NCBI GenBank assembly: GCA_014802425.1
Contig: JAAVCH010000031.1
Coordinates: 48,204 to 112,203 of the forward strand
Length of the DNA: 64,000 bases
From: Bacteroides sp.
GTDB taxonomy: Bacteria > Bacteroidota > Bacteroidia > Bacteroidales > Muribaculaceae
Direction of reading: 5' to 3'
Part shown: positions 45,348-54,035 of the stretch, piece by piece
Layout of the letters: the number at the start of each line of letters is the position of its first letter
Position numbering within the stretch: the stretch's first letter is position 1
The notes under the pieces: generated by a model
Seen by the model: only the letters and a program-made list of their open reading frames with translations
What the model was told of the DNA's origin: nothing
The model's database searches: none
Program-made: the position numbers and the translations under genes

Positions 45348-45839
45348 TTACCAGGGGGCGTAGGGCTGGTAGGAGTAGACGTAGGTCTGGAGGCCGTATT
45401 CGTTGCGCCATTGCATCCAGAGGATGTCGCCACGGTCGGTGAACCAGTAGTTCATCGTGGTCGGCGCGCCGGAGGATTCATACTGGATGTTGATCTGATA
45501 GGAGGAGTTGCCTCCGTAGGCGCGCTGGCACCAGTAGGCTGTGTTCTCCCAGTAGCGGCGTCCGTTGCTGTAGTAATAATAGACGCCGCGTCCGTCGCCG
45601 TTGAAGTATAGGAAGTTGGTATCGTAGGAACTGACGTACTGCGAGTTCACCTCCACGAGGCGCCAGTAGCCGTTGAGGTCGGAGTCGTAGAAGGTCGACG
45701 ACCATCCCGGCGGGGGAGTCGGGTTCCATGAATAGTCCACGCCGCAGCCCGTAAGGCCTGTGGCGGCGGCGAGGCCTGTGAGGGCCAGTAGTGTCGCCGC
45801 TGTATGACGGCGTAAGGTGTGGAGTGGGTTCTTGAGCAT
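45348..45839 (-). CDS. Tyr-rich lipoprotein of unknown function
   Basis: A 163-aa protein with an Arg-rich N-terminus and lipobox LTGC (Cys32). The mature part is unusually rich in Tyr, Trp, Asn and Ser (FLYFNGDGRGVYYYYSNGRRYWENTAYWC begins at about residue 80) and contains GYWRLVEVNSQYV, a start seen in small Bacteroidota lipoproteins with a lipocalin-like barrel. Function unknown; a small beta-barrel or sandwich on the outer membrane is a guess. Its stop lies about 20 bp from the minisatellite hairpin. Confidence 0.68.
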   Translation of the reverse strand: MLKNPLHTLRRHTAATLLALTGLAAATGLTGCGVDYSWNPTPPPGWSSTFYDSDLNGYWRLVEVNSQYVSSYDTNFLYFNGDGRGVYYYYSNGRRYWENTAYWCQRAYGGNSSYQINIQYESSGAPTTMNYWFTDRGDILWMQWRNEYGLQTYVYSYQPYAPW

Positions 45840-45857
45840 AGGCGTGGAGGTTTAGGG

Positions 45858-46355
45858 TTAGAATTCAGTAAAGCTTAGCGGAAGTAGGGACGACACGCTC
45901 GGAAGTACGAGCACATGCCGCCGTCCATAAAGAATAACCTCGATGGGGCCGTAAAGGTTTTCGTATTCGAGCAAAGCCTGGCGGCATGCGCCGCAGGGGG
46001 ATATGGGCTCGAACTGGAAGCTCTCCTCCCAGGGGGTGCCTTCGGGTGTGCTCCCTACGTTGCGGGCGGCGATGGCTATCTTCTTCATTGGCACTCCCGG
46101 ATAACGCGCCCCGGCATAGAAGCATGCCGTGCGCTCGGCGCATAGTCCCGAGGGATAGGCGGCGTTCTCCTGATTGGCACCGGTGACGATCTCGCCGTTG
46201 TCCATGAGGATGGCGGCCCCTACATGGAATCCGGAGTAGGTGGCAAGTGAGTTGCGGGTGGCCTCGCGGGCCATCTCCACCAGACGGCGGTCCTGCTCCG
46301 GGAGTTCGTCCGGTGTGCAGGCCTTCATGTCGATTGTGATGCGGATGTCTTGCAT
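45858..46355 (-). CDS. cdd: Cytidine deaminase
   Basis: A 165-aa zinc enzyme converting cytidine and deoxycytidine to uridine forms. The motifs CAERTACF (zinc ligand and catalytic Glu) and PCGACRQALLEYE (two Cys ligands) are intact, with YSGFHVGAAIL forming the substrate pocket. The N-terminus is about 20 residues longer than in short homotetrameric enzymes. It starts at ATG 46355, 90 bp from the recA stop. Confidence 0.94.
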   Translation of the reverse strand: MQDIRITIDMKACTPDELPEQDRRLVEMAREATRNSLATYSGFHVGAAILMDNGEIVTGANQENAAYPSGLCAERTACFYAGARYPGVPMKKIAIAARNVGSTPEGTPWEESFQFEPISPCGACRQALLEYENLYGPIEVILYGRRHVLVLPSVSSLLPLSFTEF

Positions 46356-46380
46356 ATACTGTGCGGGTGATTGATGAAAA

Positions 46381-46429
46381 AGAGGCCCGACCTGCGGCGC
46401 GACGGAGTCTCGCCGAGGTTCGGGCCTTT
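46381..46429 (-). terminator. Terminator of recA
   Basis: AAAGGCCCGAACCT and AGGTCGGGCCTCTT pair around a folded loop (GGCGAGACTCCGTCGC); minus-strand TTTTTCATC follows. Confidence 0.65.
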
Positions 46430-46445
46430 GGATTATGGCACGGAT

Positions 46446-47651
46446 TTATGAGTCGATGTCTACGTCAAACTCATCGCCGAAGAGGTCGTCGGGCACTTCG
46501 TCGGTCTGGCCCTCCGACTCGTCGTAGTCCTGAGAGTCGTCATCGTCGTCGCCGGCGTCAGGATCACCTTTCTTGTCTTTTGTGGAGGTTGTCGGCGACG
46601 GGCGTCCCGAGGCTTTGTCCTCGGCGATGCGCTCGCGCACCGCCTTGTCGAGTTCGGCCATGAGTTCGGGGTTGTCCTGAATGATGTTCTTTACGGCGTC
46701 GCGTCCCTGGCCGAGCTTCGAGCCGTTGTAGCTGAACCACGCGCCCGACTTCTTTATGATGCCCAGCGCCACGGCCAGGTCAAGTATCTCACCCGAGCGG
46801 GAGATGCCCTCGCCGAACATCATGTCGAATTCGGCACGCTGGAACGGAGGCGCCACCTTGTTCTTCACGACCTTTACCTTCACGGTGCGTCCGATGGGAT
46901 TGTCGCCCTGCTTGATGAACTGGCCGGGGCGGATGTCGATGCGCACCGAAGCGTAGAACTTCAGGGCGTTGCCGCCGGTGGTGGTCTCCGGGTTGCCGAA
47001 CATCACGCCGATCTTCTCGCGGAGCTGGTTGATGAAGATGCACACGGTGCGGGTGCGGGATATCGAGCCGGTGAGCTTGCGCATGGCCTGGCTCATGAGG
47101 CGGGCGTGGAGGCCTACGTTCTTGTCGCCCATCTCTCCTTCGATCTCCGCCTTGGGGGTAAGGGCGGCCACGGAGTCGATTACGAGCACGTCGATCGCAC
47201 CTGAGTTCACGAGCTGCTCGGCGATCTCAAGGGCCTGCTCGCCGTTGTCGGGCTGGGCGATCCAGAGGTTGTTGACGTCCACTCCGAGTTTCTCGGCATA
47301 GAAGCGGTCGAAGGCGTGCTCGGCGTCGATGATGGCGCAGACGCCTCCCTGTTTCTGGGCCTCGGCTATGACGTGGATGGCGAGGGTGGTCTTACCCGAT
47401 GACTCCGGACCGTAGATTTCGGTGATGCGGCCTCGGGGCAGGCCGCCGACTCCGAGGGCCGTGTCCAGGCCGATCGAGCCGGTGGAGATGGCCTCCACGT
47501 CCTGTATGTTGTCGTCGCCCAGGCGCATCACGGTGCCCGAACCGAAGTCCTTCTCCAGGCGCTCCATGGTCACAAGGAGCGCTTTCTTCTTTTCTTCGGC
47601 GTCGTCGATGCGGGTCGCGGGTGATTTGGTTGCTGATTTTTTCTTTGCCAT
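46446..47651 (-). CDS. recA: Recombinase RecA
   Basis: A 401-aa recombinase; most RecA proteins are 340-355. Walker [10 protein letters not shown] is at 81-89, with [10 protein letters not shown] (Walker B) and the DNA-binding loop 2 region [26 protein letters not shown]. The extra length is a C-terminal tail of about 50 residues rich in Asp, Glu and Ser, which in E. coli RecA is a shorter acidic tail that lowers filament activity at low Mg2+. It is followed by cdd. Confidence 0.97.
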   Translation of the reverse strand: MAKKKSATKSPATRIDDAEEKKKALLVTMERLEKDFGSGTVMRLGDDNIQDVEAISTGSIGLDTALGVGGLPRGRITEIYGPESSGKTTLAIHVIAEAQKQGGVCAIIDAEHAFDRFYAEKLGVDVNNLWIAQPDNGEQALEIAEQLVNSGAIDVLVIDSVAALTPKAEIEGEMGDKNVGLHARLMSQAMRKLTGSISRTRTVCIFINQLREKIGVMFGNPETTTGGNALKFYASVRIDIRPGQFIKQGDNPIGRTVKVKVVKNKVAPPFQRAEFDMMFGEGISRSGEILDLAVALGIIKKSGAWFSYNGSKLGQGRDAVKNIIQDNPELMAELDKAVRERIAEDKASGRPSPTTSTKDKKGDPDAGDDDDDSQDYDESEGQTDEVPDDLFGDEFDVDIDS

Positions 47652-47734
47652 AATATATATAGGTGTTTATGTTGATTTCCGGTAATTCCGACTGCGTGGA
47701 GACATGGGCTTCGGACGCCGTCTTATTCTGATTG

Positions 47735-47742
47735 CAAAGTTA
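47735..47742 (-). promoter_or_regulatory. Candidate -7 box of recA
   Basis: Minus-strand TAACTTTG followed by CAATCAG; leader about 77 nt. No LexA-like palindrome is recognised nearby. The 180 bp beyond (47743-47922) hold no gene. Confidence 0.45.
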
Positions 47743-47922
47743 ATACTACAACGCTCCATCTCCTAATATTATTCGGTAAATTTTGATCCGGAGCGGCTTA
47801 AAGATTCTTAACTGTTAACCTATGAGTGCAATATATTGGCACCATGGTGCAATGATGCGGCACCGCTCCCGGGTCTTCGTCCTGCTTCGGAAACCGGGTG
47901 TGGCGGCTGCTTCGGAAACATG

Positions 47923-47955
47923 AAAAAAGTCGGGGCCGCTGTCAGCGGCCCCGAC
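47923..47955 (-). terminator. Terminator of the 654-aa secreted protein
   Basis: GTCGGGGCCGCT and AGCGGCCCCGAC form a perfect 12-bp stem with a 3-nt loop, followed on the minus strand by TTTTTT. Confidence 0.88.
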
Positions 47956-47983
47956 CGTCACGGGGATATTTCAGAGTGGATTA

Positions 47984-49948
47984 TCAGCGTACGATGAACT
48001 TCTTGCCGCCCTTGATGTAGAGGCCGGCGGGGAGCTTGTCGGCGTTGACCTTGAGGCCGCTTACAGTGTATACGTCCTCATCGGCGTCTTCGGCTGCGAT
48101 GCCTTCAACGCCGTTGCCGTTCGAGAGGGTCCAGGAGAAGAAGAGGTCGTCGTTGGCGTGGCCCTCCTTGTTGTCGGCCACATACTCGGCATCGCCGAAG
48201 CTGCCGGCGGCGATGATCAGGGAGTAGGTGCCTTCGAGCGAGGGTGTCTCGGGGAATGTCAGCACGTAGGTGTTGCCTTCGCCGGGAGTGACTGTGGCGA
48301 TCTGGGAGTAGCGGTTCTCGACGCTCTCGAGCACGATGTCGCAGTTTTCGGTCATCTCGATGCCCTCGGCGAATGTCAGTGTCACGGAAACCAGTTCCTC
48401 GACTGTGGCCTCGTTCTCGGGATTGACTGCTGTAGGCTCTACGTCATATACGGTGTTCGAAACCTCGGGGAAGCCTACGAATGTGTATTCGAGCTTAAGT
48501 TCGGGGTTGGAGTGTCCGGTCTCGGGATCGGCGAGCCATGCCTGGTCGCCGAAGCTGCCCTGGGGCACTGTGATGTAGTAGGTGCCGTTGGCCTTGGGGA
48601 GCTCGGGGAAGAGGGCCTTGAACTGCGTGAACACGCCGAATATGCCGCCGGCGCTCTGCATGGAGAATTTGAGGGCTGTCTCGGAAGAGTAGCTGCCGTC
48701 GGCGCTCTCGAACTTGATGGTGGCGCCGTCGGCCTTTACGCCGAGGTTGTCGATGGGAGCGTTGAAGGTGATCACTTCGAGCTGCACGTCGTTGATGTCG
48801 ACGATGCCTTCGCTGTCGCCGTTCTTGAACTGGGGCATGCCCTTGGTGAACTCAATGTCGTAGGCCACGGGCTCGGCCGGAGCCACGATGGTATAGGCCA
48901 CCTTGATGGCTTCCTTGTTGGTCTCTTCGATTTCGTTGAAGTCCTTGCCGGTGAGCTTGTCGGCAGGGATTACGATCTCCACTTTGCCGGGAGTCTCAAG
49001 AGGAGTGACGAATGTGACGTTGAGCACGTTCGGGAGTGCGTCGCGCAGGTCGGTGGCGAATGCGTCGGCGGCAAGGGGTTCGCCGTCGAGAGTCACCTGA
49101 ACGGCGCCGTAAGCCACGTCGACCATCGAGAGGGAGCCGAATGTGAACTGCACGTTCTCCAGGGATTCCACTTCACCCTCCTCGGGGTCGAGCGTGTAGG
49201 TGAAGTCGAGGCCTTCGGCGGGAGCCGCGCTGATGGTGTAGAATATGGAGAGGTCGTCTTCGAGGTCGTAGTAGTTGTAGTCCTCGTCATAGCCGGAGAT
49301 GCTGTAGGTGGGGATGTACACCTCGTATGTGCCGGCCTCGGTCTGCACGGGGTCGAATGTGAAGACGAGGTTGTTCGAGCCATAGGGCTTGACGGCTGCC
49401 TTGACGTTGGTCAGGGCCTCGCCCTTGTAGATGACCATGAGGTCGTCCTTCGAGTTGATTTCGATTTCCTCGAATTCGGGGAAGGTCACTGTCACTGTGG
49501 AGAGCTCGCTCACCATTCCGTCGGCGGGCTCGGTGGTGAAGTCGAAGGATGCTTCCGAAGCGCCCCCCTCGATGACGTAGGTGAAGGTGACGTCTGTCTC
49601 CAGGTCCTCGAAATCGGCGCCGTCGTCGTTGTAGACGTAAGTTGAGATGCTGTAGGCGCCGAGAGTCACCTCATACGTTCCGGCTGTGAAGATGGCGGGC
49701 CGGAAATCGATGTAGAGGCTCGGGCCGCTGGCATAGGCGTTGTACATGCCGTTGTACGGAGCGCCGTTGCAGGAGACCGTGATGTCGTCCTTGGTGTTGA
49801 TGTCGATCTCATCGCAATTCTGGAATTCCACGACAACGGTAGAAAGGTCCGACACCACTCCCTCTTCGGGGAAGACGGTGTAGGAGATTTCTGCGGCTGC
49901 CGGAAGAGCCATGGCTGCGATGGCCAGGGTGGTAAAGATTTTCTTCAT
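47984..49948 (-). CDS. Secreted acidic protein with tandem Ig-like repeats, Por-type C-terminus
   Basis: A 654-aa protein with signal peptide MKKIFTTLAIAAMALPAAA. It is built of about five repeats of some 115-120 residues, each beginning with a P..G.V..LS.V...F pattern (PEEGVVSDLSTVVVEF near residue 28, PADGMVSELSTVTVTF, PEEGEVESLENVQFTF) and carrying GTYEV(Y)I or GTYYITVP strands near the end. This suggests a rod of beta-sandwich domains. The mature protein is strongly acidic. The C-terminus (KLPAGLYIKGGKKFIVR) resembles Por-type sorting signals. Function unknown; repeat proteins of this kind are often surface stalks or adhesins. Confidence 0.78.
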   Translation of the reverse strand: MKKIFTTLAIAAMALPAAAEISYTVFPEEGVVSDLSTVVVEFQNCDEIDINTKDDITVSCNGAPYNGMYNAYASGPSLYIDFRPAIFTAGTYEVTLGAYSISTYVYNDDGADFEDLETDVTFTYVIEGGASEASFDFTTEPADGMVSELSTVTVTFPEFEEIEINSKDDLMVIYKGEALTNVKAAVKPYGSNNLVFTFDPVQTEAGTYEVYIPTYSISGYDEDYNYYDLEDDLSIFYTISAAPAEGLDFTYTLDPEEGEVESLENVQFTFGSLSMVDVAYGAVQVTLDGEPLAADAFATDLRDALPNVLNVTFVTPLETPGKVEIVIPADKLTGKDFNEIEETNKEAIKVAYTIVAPAEPVAYDIEFTKGMPQFKNGDSEGIVDINDVQLEVITFNAPIDNLGVKADGATIKFESADGSYSSETALKFSMQSAGGIFGVFTQFKALFPELPKANGTYYITVPQGSFGDQAWLADPETGHSNPELKLEYTFVGFPEVSNTVYDVEPTAVNPENEATVEELVSVTLTFAEGIEMTENCDIVLESVENRYSQIATVTPGEGNTYVLTFPETPSLEGTYSLIIAAGSFGDAEYVADNKEGHANDDLFFSWTLSNGNGVEGIAAEDADEDVYTVSGLKVNADKLPAGLYIKGGKKFIVR

Positions 49949-50081
49949 GAGCAGAAAAGCATTAAAGTTGTTATTGATTGGAGTTGATTGTATGGTGGCG
50001 GTGGGGTAGGGGGGCGCCCCCCCGTTGCGGATACGGTCAGGCCTCCCGGCGTGAGCCGGAGGACCTGACCGTAGGCCGGGT

Positions 50082-52055
50082 TTATCTGATTATTTCCTTG
50101 CTGACTTTGGAGCCGCGCTTCACGATATAGAGCTCACCGGCGGCCGGACGCTCCACGCGGATGCCGGAGAGGGTGTAGTAGACCGGAGCGGAGTCCGCAT
50201 CGGCTGCCACATCCTCCACCCCGGCCTCTTTCCATATCCGGAGCTGCTCGGCGATGGAAAGGCGCTCCTCGGCCTGATCGGTGAGGGGCACCGCCACGCA
50301 GTTGACCACGCGGTAGTCGTCCTCCTTATCGAGCACGTAGGCTATGGCGGTGAGGTTGGCGGGATTTACGGCAGGCGCCATCACGACCATCTCGCCGCGG
50401 GCGTTCTCTTCCTCGACGTAGGTGTCGGGAATCGGGAGGCTTACCGTCACTTCAGTCTCCTCGCCGATCTTCATCACGGCCGGGAGCGACACTTCGTCGT
50501 GTCCCTTGTAGCCGTAGACCTTACGCGCCACTTCCTGGTATTTCCATCCGGGAATCTTGGAGGGGAGTTCGGTGAAGCCGCCCAGTCCGGATGCTATCTC
50601 CACGCCGGAGCTGTAGTTTTCCTGGTACCACCGGGCGTTGTTGTCGAGCCCCACGTTGTTCTCCGTCAGGATGAAGCCCATGGCGTAGCGGTCGCCCGAA
50701 AGGGTCATCGCCGGGGTGAGGCGTACGGTCATGTCGACCTCGGTGGCGGATGATGTCATTGAGGCCTGCGGGAACGAAGCGTCGGCTTCGATGCCCATCA
50801 TTGACACCTCGTTGTGGCGCCGGCGCACGGCGTTGGCCACGCTGAGGGCGTCGTCAGGGTCGGCGGGCACGCCATCGTGGGCCATGCTGAAGTAGGTCAC
50901 CGTGAGGTCGCGGTCGATGCGCAGTGCCGGAGCTGAGTTGACGGCGAAGAGGTAGGTGTACTCCTCGTTCTCCATATAGTCGGGCTGGCCGGTGCCGGAG
51001 ATATGCACGGAGACGGGCACGGCGTATTCGCTGAGTTCGGGATGGTCGGCTATCTGCTCCATGGCGTACATGCCGAGCGGACAGTTGCCGCACCATGTGC
51101 CGGTGGACTCCTCAAGGAGCACGCGGCGGTAGGGGATGAAGCCGAGTCCCTGCACCTCGCCGCGGGCCTCTACGGGCTCCATTCCGGGGGCGGAGAGGGT
51201 CACGCGCCAGGATGCCTTGGCGTCGGCCTGAACCGTCGAGGTGAAGCTGAACCCATAGGGTTCCCCCTCCTTGAGTCCGGAGCCGGACTTGGCCTGGAGC
51301 GGGCCGCCGTCGCCGGGATAGAACGTGAGGGTCCAGTCGGAGAGCCCTTCGGGAGTGGTGGCCTCAAGCACGCCGGTCACTTCGTATTCTCCGGCTGCCG
51401 CGTAGGGGGCGCAGGAGGCGGAGAGTCCGGCCTTGTCGAGACGCTGCACGAGCACGTTGTCGATCACCAGGATGTCCTTATCGGTATTGAGGTTGGCGAA
51501 GGCTATCCAGACTGTCTTGCCGGCATAGGCGTCGAGCGGCAGGGAGTAGGAAGTGAAGTCGTTCTCGATGTCTTCGGGGAAGCGCCCTTCCGGCACCTTC
51601 TCTATGAGCATCGTCGGTTCGGCGGGCAGGTTGTCGGCGTTGATTTCCGAATCGCTGACATAGACGCGGAGGTCGCTCAGGCGGTCACCCTGGCGCATCA
51701 CATAGCTCTGGGCGTCGAATGTGAGTGCATAGCCGGCGGTGGGGATTTCCAACGGGCGCGAGATAAGCCAGTCGTTGGATGTGCCTCCTTCGCGGTAGGC
51801 CGAGTGGGAGGCCATGAATGCGTCGGGCGAGGCCGAGCTGTCCTTGATTTTCCACCAAGGGCGGGCCACACCCTCGGAGTCGGTGAATATCGGGCGCACT
51901 GTCTCGATGGGGGGCAGGTGGTCGAGTTCGAGCATTGTCGGGAAGTCGGCCGTATAGTCGCCGTTGAAGTCCTGGTCGAGCGCCACTGAATGGGCCATGC
52001 CCCCTGCGGGGACGAGGGCCAGTGCGAAAGCGGGAAGTAGATGTTTCTTATTCAT
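50082..52055 (-). CDS. Omp28-family secreted protein with CGNC motif
   Basis: A 657-aa exported protein (signal peptide to about residue 20). An N-terminal jelly-roll (choice-of-anchor-J) domain (about 25-195, NDWLISRPLEIPTAGYALTF) is followed by an Omp28-type domain with EESTGTWCGNCPLGMYAMEQ, whose Cys322-x-x-Cys325 sits in a thioredoxin-like setting. The C-terminal part is a beta-rich module ending in a Por-like tail (GELYIVKRGSKVSKEIIR). Omp28 proteins of Porphyromonas are surface antigens and adhesins; whether the Cys pair is redox-active is not known. A paralogue follows upstream at 52161-54008. Confidence 0.8.
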   Translation of the reverse strand: MNKKHLLPAFALALVPAGGMAHSVALDQDFNGDYTADFPTMLELDHLPPIETVRPIFTDSEGVARPWWKIKDSSASPDAFMASHSAYREGGTSNDWLISRPLEIPTAGYALTFDAQSYVMRQGDRLSDLRVYVSDSEINADNLPAEPTMLIEKVPEGRFPEDIENDFTSYSLPLDAYAGKTVWIAFANLNTDKDILVIDNVLVQRLDKAGLSASCAPYAAAGEYEVTGVLEATTPEGLSDWTLTFYPGDGGPLQAKSGSGLKEGEPYGFSFTSTVQADAKASWRVTLSAPGMEPVEARGEVQGLGFIPYRRVLLEESTGTWCGNCPLGMYAMEQIADHPELSEYAVPVSVHISGTGQPDYMENEEYTYLFAVNSAPALRIDRDLTVTYFSMAHDGVPADPDDALSVANAVRRRHNEVSMMGIEADASFPQASMTSSATEVDMTVRLTPAMTLSGDRYAMGFILTENNVGLDNNARWYQENYSSGVEIASGLGGFTELPSKIPGWKYQEVARKVYGYKGHDEVSLPAVMKIGEETEVTVSLPIPDTYVEEENARGEMVVMAPAVNPANLTAIAYVLDKEDDYRVVNCVAVPLTDQAEERLSIAEQLRIWKEAGVEDVAADADSAPVYYTLSGIRVERPAAGELYIVKRGSKVSKEIIR

Positions 52056-52160
52056 GTATAATGAGAGAGATTTTAAAAGTCTGTAAATGAGATGGACGGT
52101 CAGGTCTGTCTTGTAGGTGCGGGGCCCGGGGGTGGGGGCCTGTCGGGGTTGGTGAGGGCG

Positions 52161-54008
52161 TCAGAGCGCCAGTTTCCGGCTGACGCCTGCGCGGGCCGAC
52201 GAGGCGCGGACTATGTAGAGTCCGGCGGGGAGGTCGGGCGTGATGTCCCGTCGCGTACCGGGGAGCATGGTCAGTCGGTCGGAGCTTACGCGAGTGCCGG
52301 AAAGGGACCATATGTCGAGCGTCACGTCGCAGGCTTCCGTGGAGCTTACGGAGATCACGCCGTCGTGTGCCGATATGCCGAGGGATGCGTCGCTGTCGGC
52401 GCCGACGGGGCTGACGCCGAGTGTCTCGATGGCTTCGGCTATGCCGGCGGCGCAGGCGTTCTGTATCTCGCCCGACTCGCAGTCCATGACGTAGGCCACG
52501 AAGCGGCCGCGTTTCCAGTCGTTGAGCAGCGCGTCGCGCCCGAGGGTGATGATGAATCTTTCGCCGTGCGGGTCATAGGAGTCCTTGACCGTGCCGGGAG
52601 CCGGGGTAAAGGCGTACTGTGCCGATACCGTGACCTCCGGGAAATCCACGAGTTCGCCGGGAATCATCGACGGCAGGTAGTAGTAGGGTCCGGCCGCCGG
52701 GCGGGTGGCGCTGTTTTTCTGGTATGAGTTGGGGAGGTCGGCGAAATCGGCCGTCACCGTGCATCCCACTCCGAAGGTGTGTCCCTCCTGGGCGAAGCGG
52801 GTCGATGAGCGCACCTCGACTTCGGCCGAGAGTGTGCCGTCGGCGTTCTCCCACATGTGGGTGACGTCGATCCGGCAGCGTGTGGGAAGTCCGTAATAGC
52901 TGTCGAATTTCGACAGGTTGCTGTAGGATGTGTCGGCGATTCGGTTGAGCTTGAAGTAGGGGAGGGCGTAGAACTTGAGGGCTTTCCAGTAGTCGGTCAG
53001 TTCGAGCATGTCACCCTGATGGGTCACGAGTGGGATCATCGCGTCGCCCATGCGCCGCTCGGTGTTGCGGAGGGTGACACGTCCTTCGGGGCAGTTGACA
53101 CACCACATTCCGGTGGCTTCGTCCACCACGAGTGTGCGCGCGTAGTCCGACGTATAGAGCGTGAACGAGTCGAGCAGGATGATGTCGTCCTCTCCGTCGG
53201 TGTGGAGGGTGGCCATGCACTGCAGCGGGGTGTCGGCGGTGGCGGGCAGGGAGGCCTGTATTTCGGCTGACTCACCCGGAGCCAGCTCGGGGACGGGACA
53301 CTCGGCGAGAGGCGTGCCTCCGGAATACCATATGAGCGACGCCCCCTTCAGCGGGGCGCCTGTGTTGAGCAGGCGCACCTCCGGGGCGATTCTGCCGTCG
53401 GTCATGTCGGAGAGGCCGTAATAGACTCGGGGCAGCGAGGTGAGTTCGGCGTTGCGTCCCGGTATGCCTACGAAGATGTCGTCGACTGCGAGGAGGTATC
53501 CGTTGCGGCTTACGGCGGCGATGGTGAGCTCCACTTCCTCGCCGGCACAGTCGAGCGGTAGGAGGTAGGTGGTCCAGTCGTCGGGCACGCCGTCCACTTT
53601 CAGAATCGTCTGCGTCAGGCCTGATTCCTTATGGAGCAGGCGCACCTCAAGGTCGTCGGCCAGATATCCGTAGACGGAGCAGGCGGCGAACCGGAGCACC
53701 GTCCCTTCCTCCACGGTCAGGGCCGGGAGAGTGAGGGTGTTGTCGCAGGATGAGCCGGCGCCGGTGTATGTCGGGCTTATCGCGGTGTATCCGCGTGAGC
53801 CGACACGGTCCACGGTCCATCCGTCGGCCGTATAGCCGCGCTTGTAGCGGTCGGCCACGGGGAGGAGTCCGTTGGCGTTGGCCACGGTGAGCGCTGCGGG
53901 CATCGTGCCGTCGGAGAAGTCGAAGCTCACGGCCGCACGCACCGGCATGGCCAGCCATGCCGGTGCGGAAAGGACCGTTAATATAAGTGTCTTGCGGAAA
54001 TCCGTCAT
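52161..54008 (-). CDS. Omp28-family secreted protein with CVNC motif
   Basis: A 615-aa paralogue of the neighbouring Omp28-like protein with the same plan: signal peptide, N-terminal jelly-roll (about 27-180), Omp28-type region with DEATGMWCVNCPEGRVTLRN (Cys303, Cys306) and a beta-rich C-terminus ending LPAGLYIVRASSARAGVSR. It keeps the C-x-x-C spacing but replaces Gly by Val inside it, so any redox property may differ. The 105-bp gap to the gene at 50082-52055 has no clear promoter. Probable outer-membrane or surface protein. Confidence 0.78.
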   Translation of the reverse strand: MTDFRKTLILTVLSAPAWLAMPVRAAVSFDFSDGTMPAALTVANANGLLPVADRYKRGYTADGWTVDRVGSRGYTAISPTYTGAGSSCDNTLTLPALTVEEGTVLRFAACSVYGYLADDLEVRLLHKESGLTQTILKVDGVPDDWTTYLLPLDCAGEEVELTIAAVSRNGYLLAVDDIFVGIPGRNAELTSLPRVYYGLSDMTDGRIAPEVRLLNTGAPLKGASLIWYSGGTPLAECPVPELAPGESAEIQASLPATADTPLQCMATLHTDGEDDIILLDSFTLYTSDYARTLVVDEATGMWCVNCPEGRVTLRNTERRMGDAMIPLVTHQGDMLELTDYWKALKFYALPYFKLNRIADTSYSNLSKFDSYYGLPTRCRIDVTHMWENADGTLSAEVEVRSSTRFAQEGHTFGVGCTVTADFADLPNSYQKNSATRPAAGPYYYLPSMIPGELVDFPEVTVSAQYAFTPAPGTVKDSYDPHGERFIITLGRDALLNDWKRGRFVAYVMDCESGEIQNACAAGIAEAIETLGVSPVGADSDASLGISAHDGVISVSSTEACDVTLDIWSLSGTRVSSDRLTMLPGTRRDITPDLPAGLYIVRASSARAGVSRKLAL

Positions 54009-54035
54009 GACGGAGTATCGGATATGGTGGATGAT

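Noticed and set aside
45083-45433. Several short frames encoding 10-residue repeats
   Set aside because: The 30-bp minisatellite is a multiple of three and stays open in several frames; no real gene features.
47652-47742. SOS (LexA-like) operator at recA
   Set aside because: No palindromic candidate seen; Bacteroidota often lack a classical LexA box.
48158-49645. 495-codon plus-strand open frame
   Set aside because: Antisense to the repeat-rich secreted protein; Gly/Val/Leu-rich without recognisable domains.
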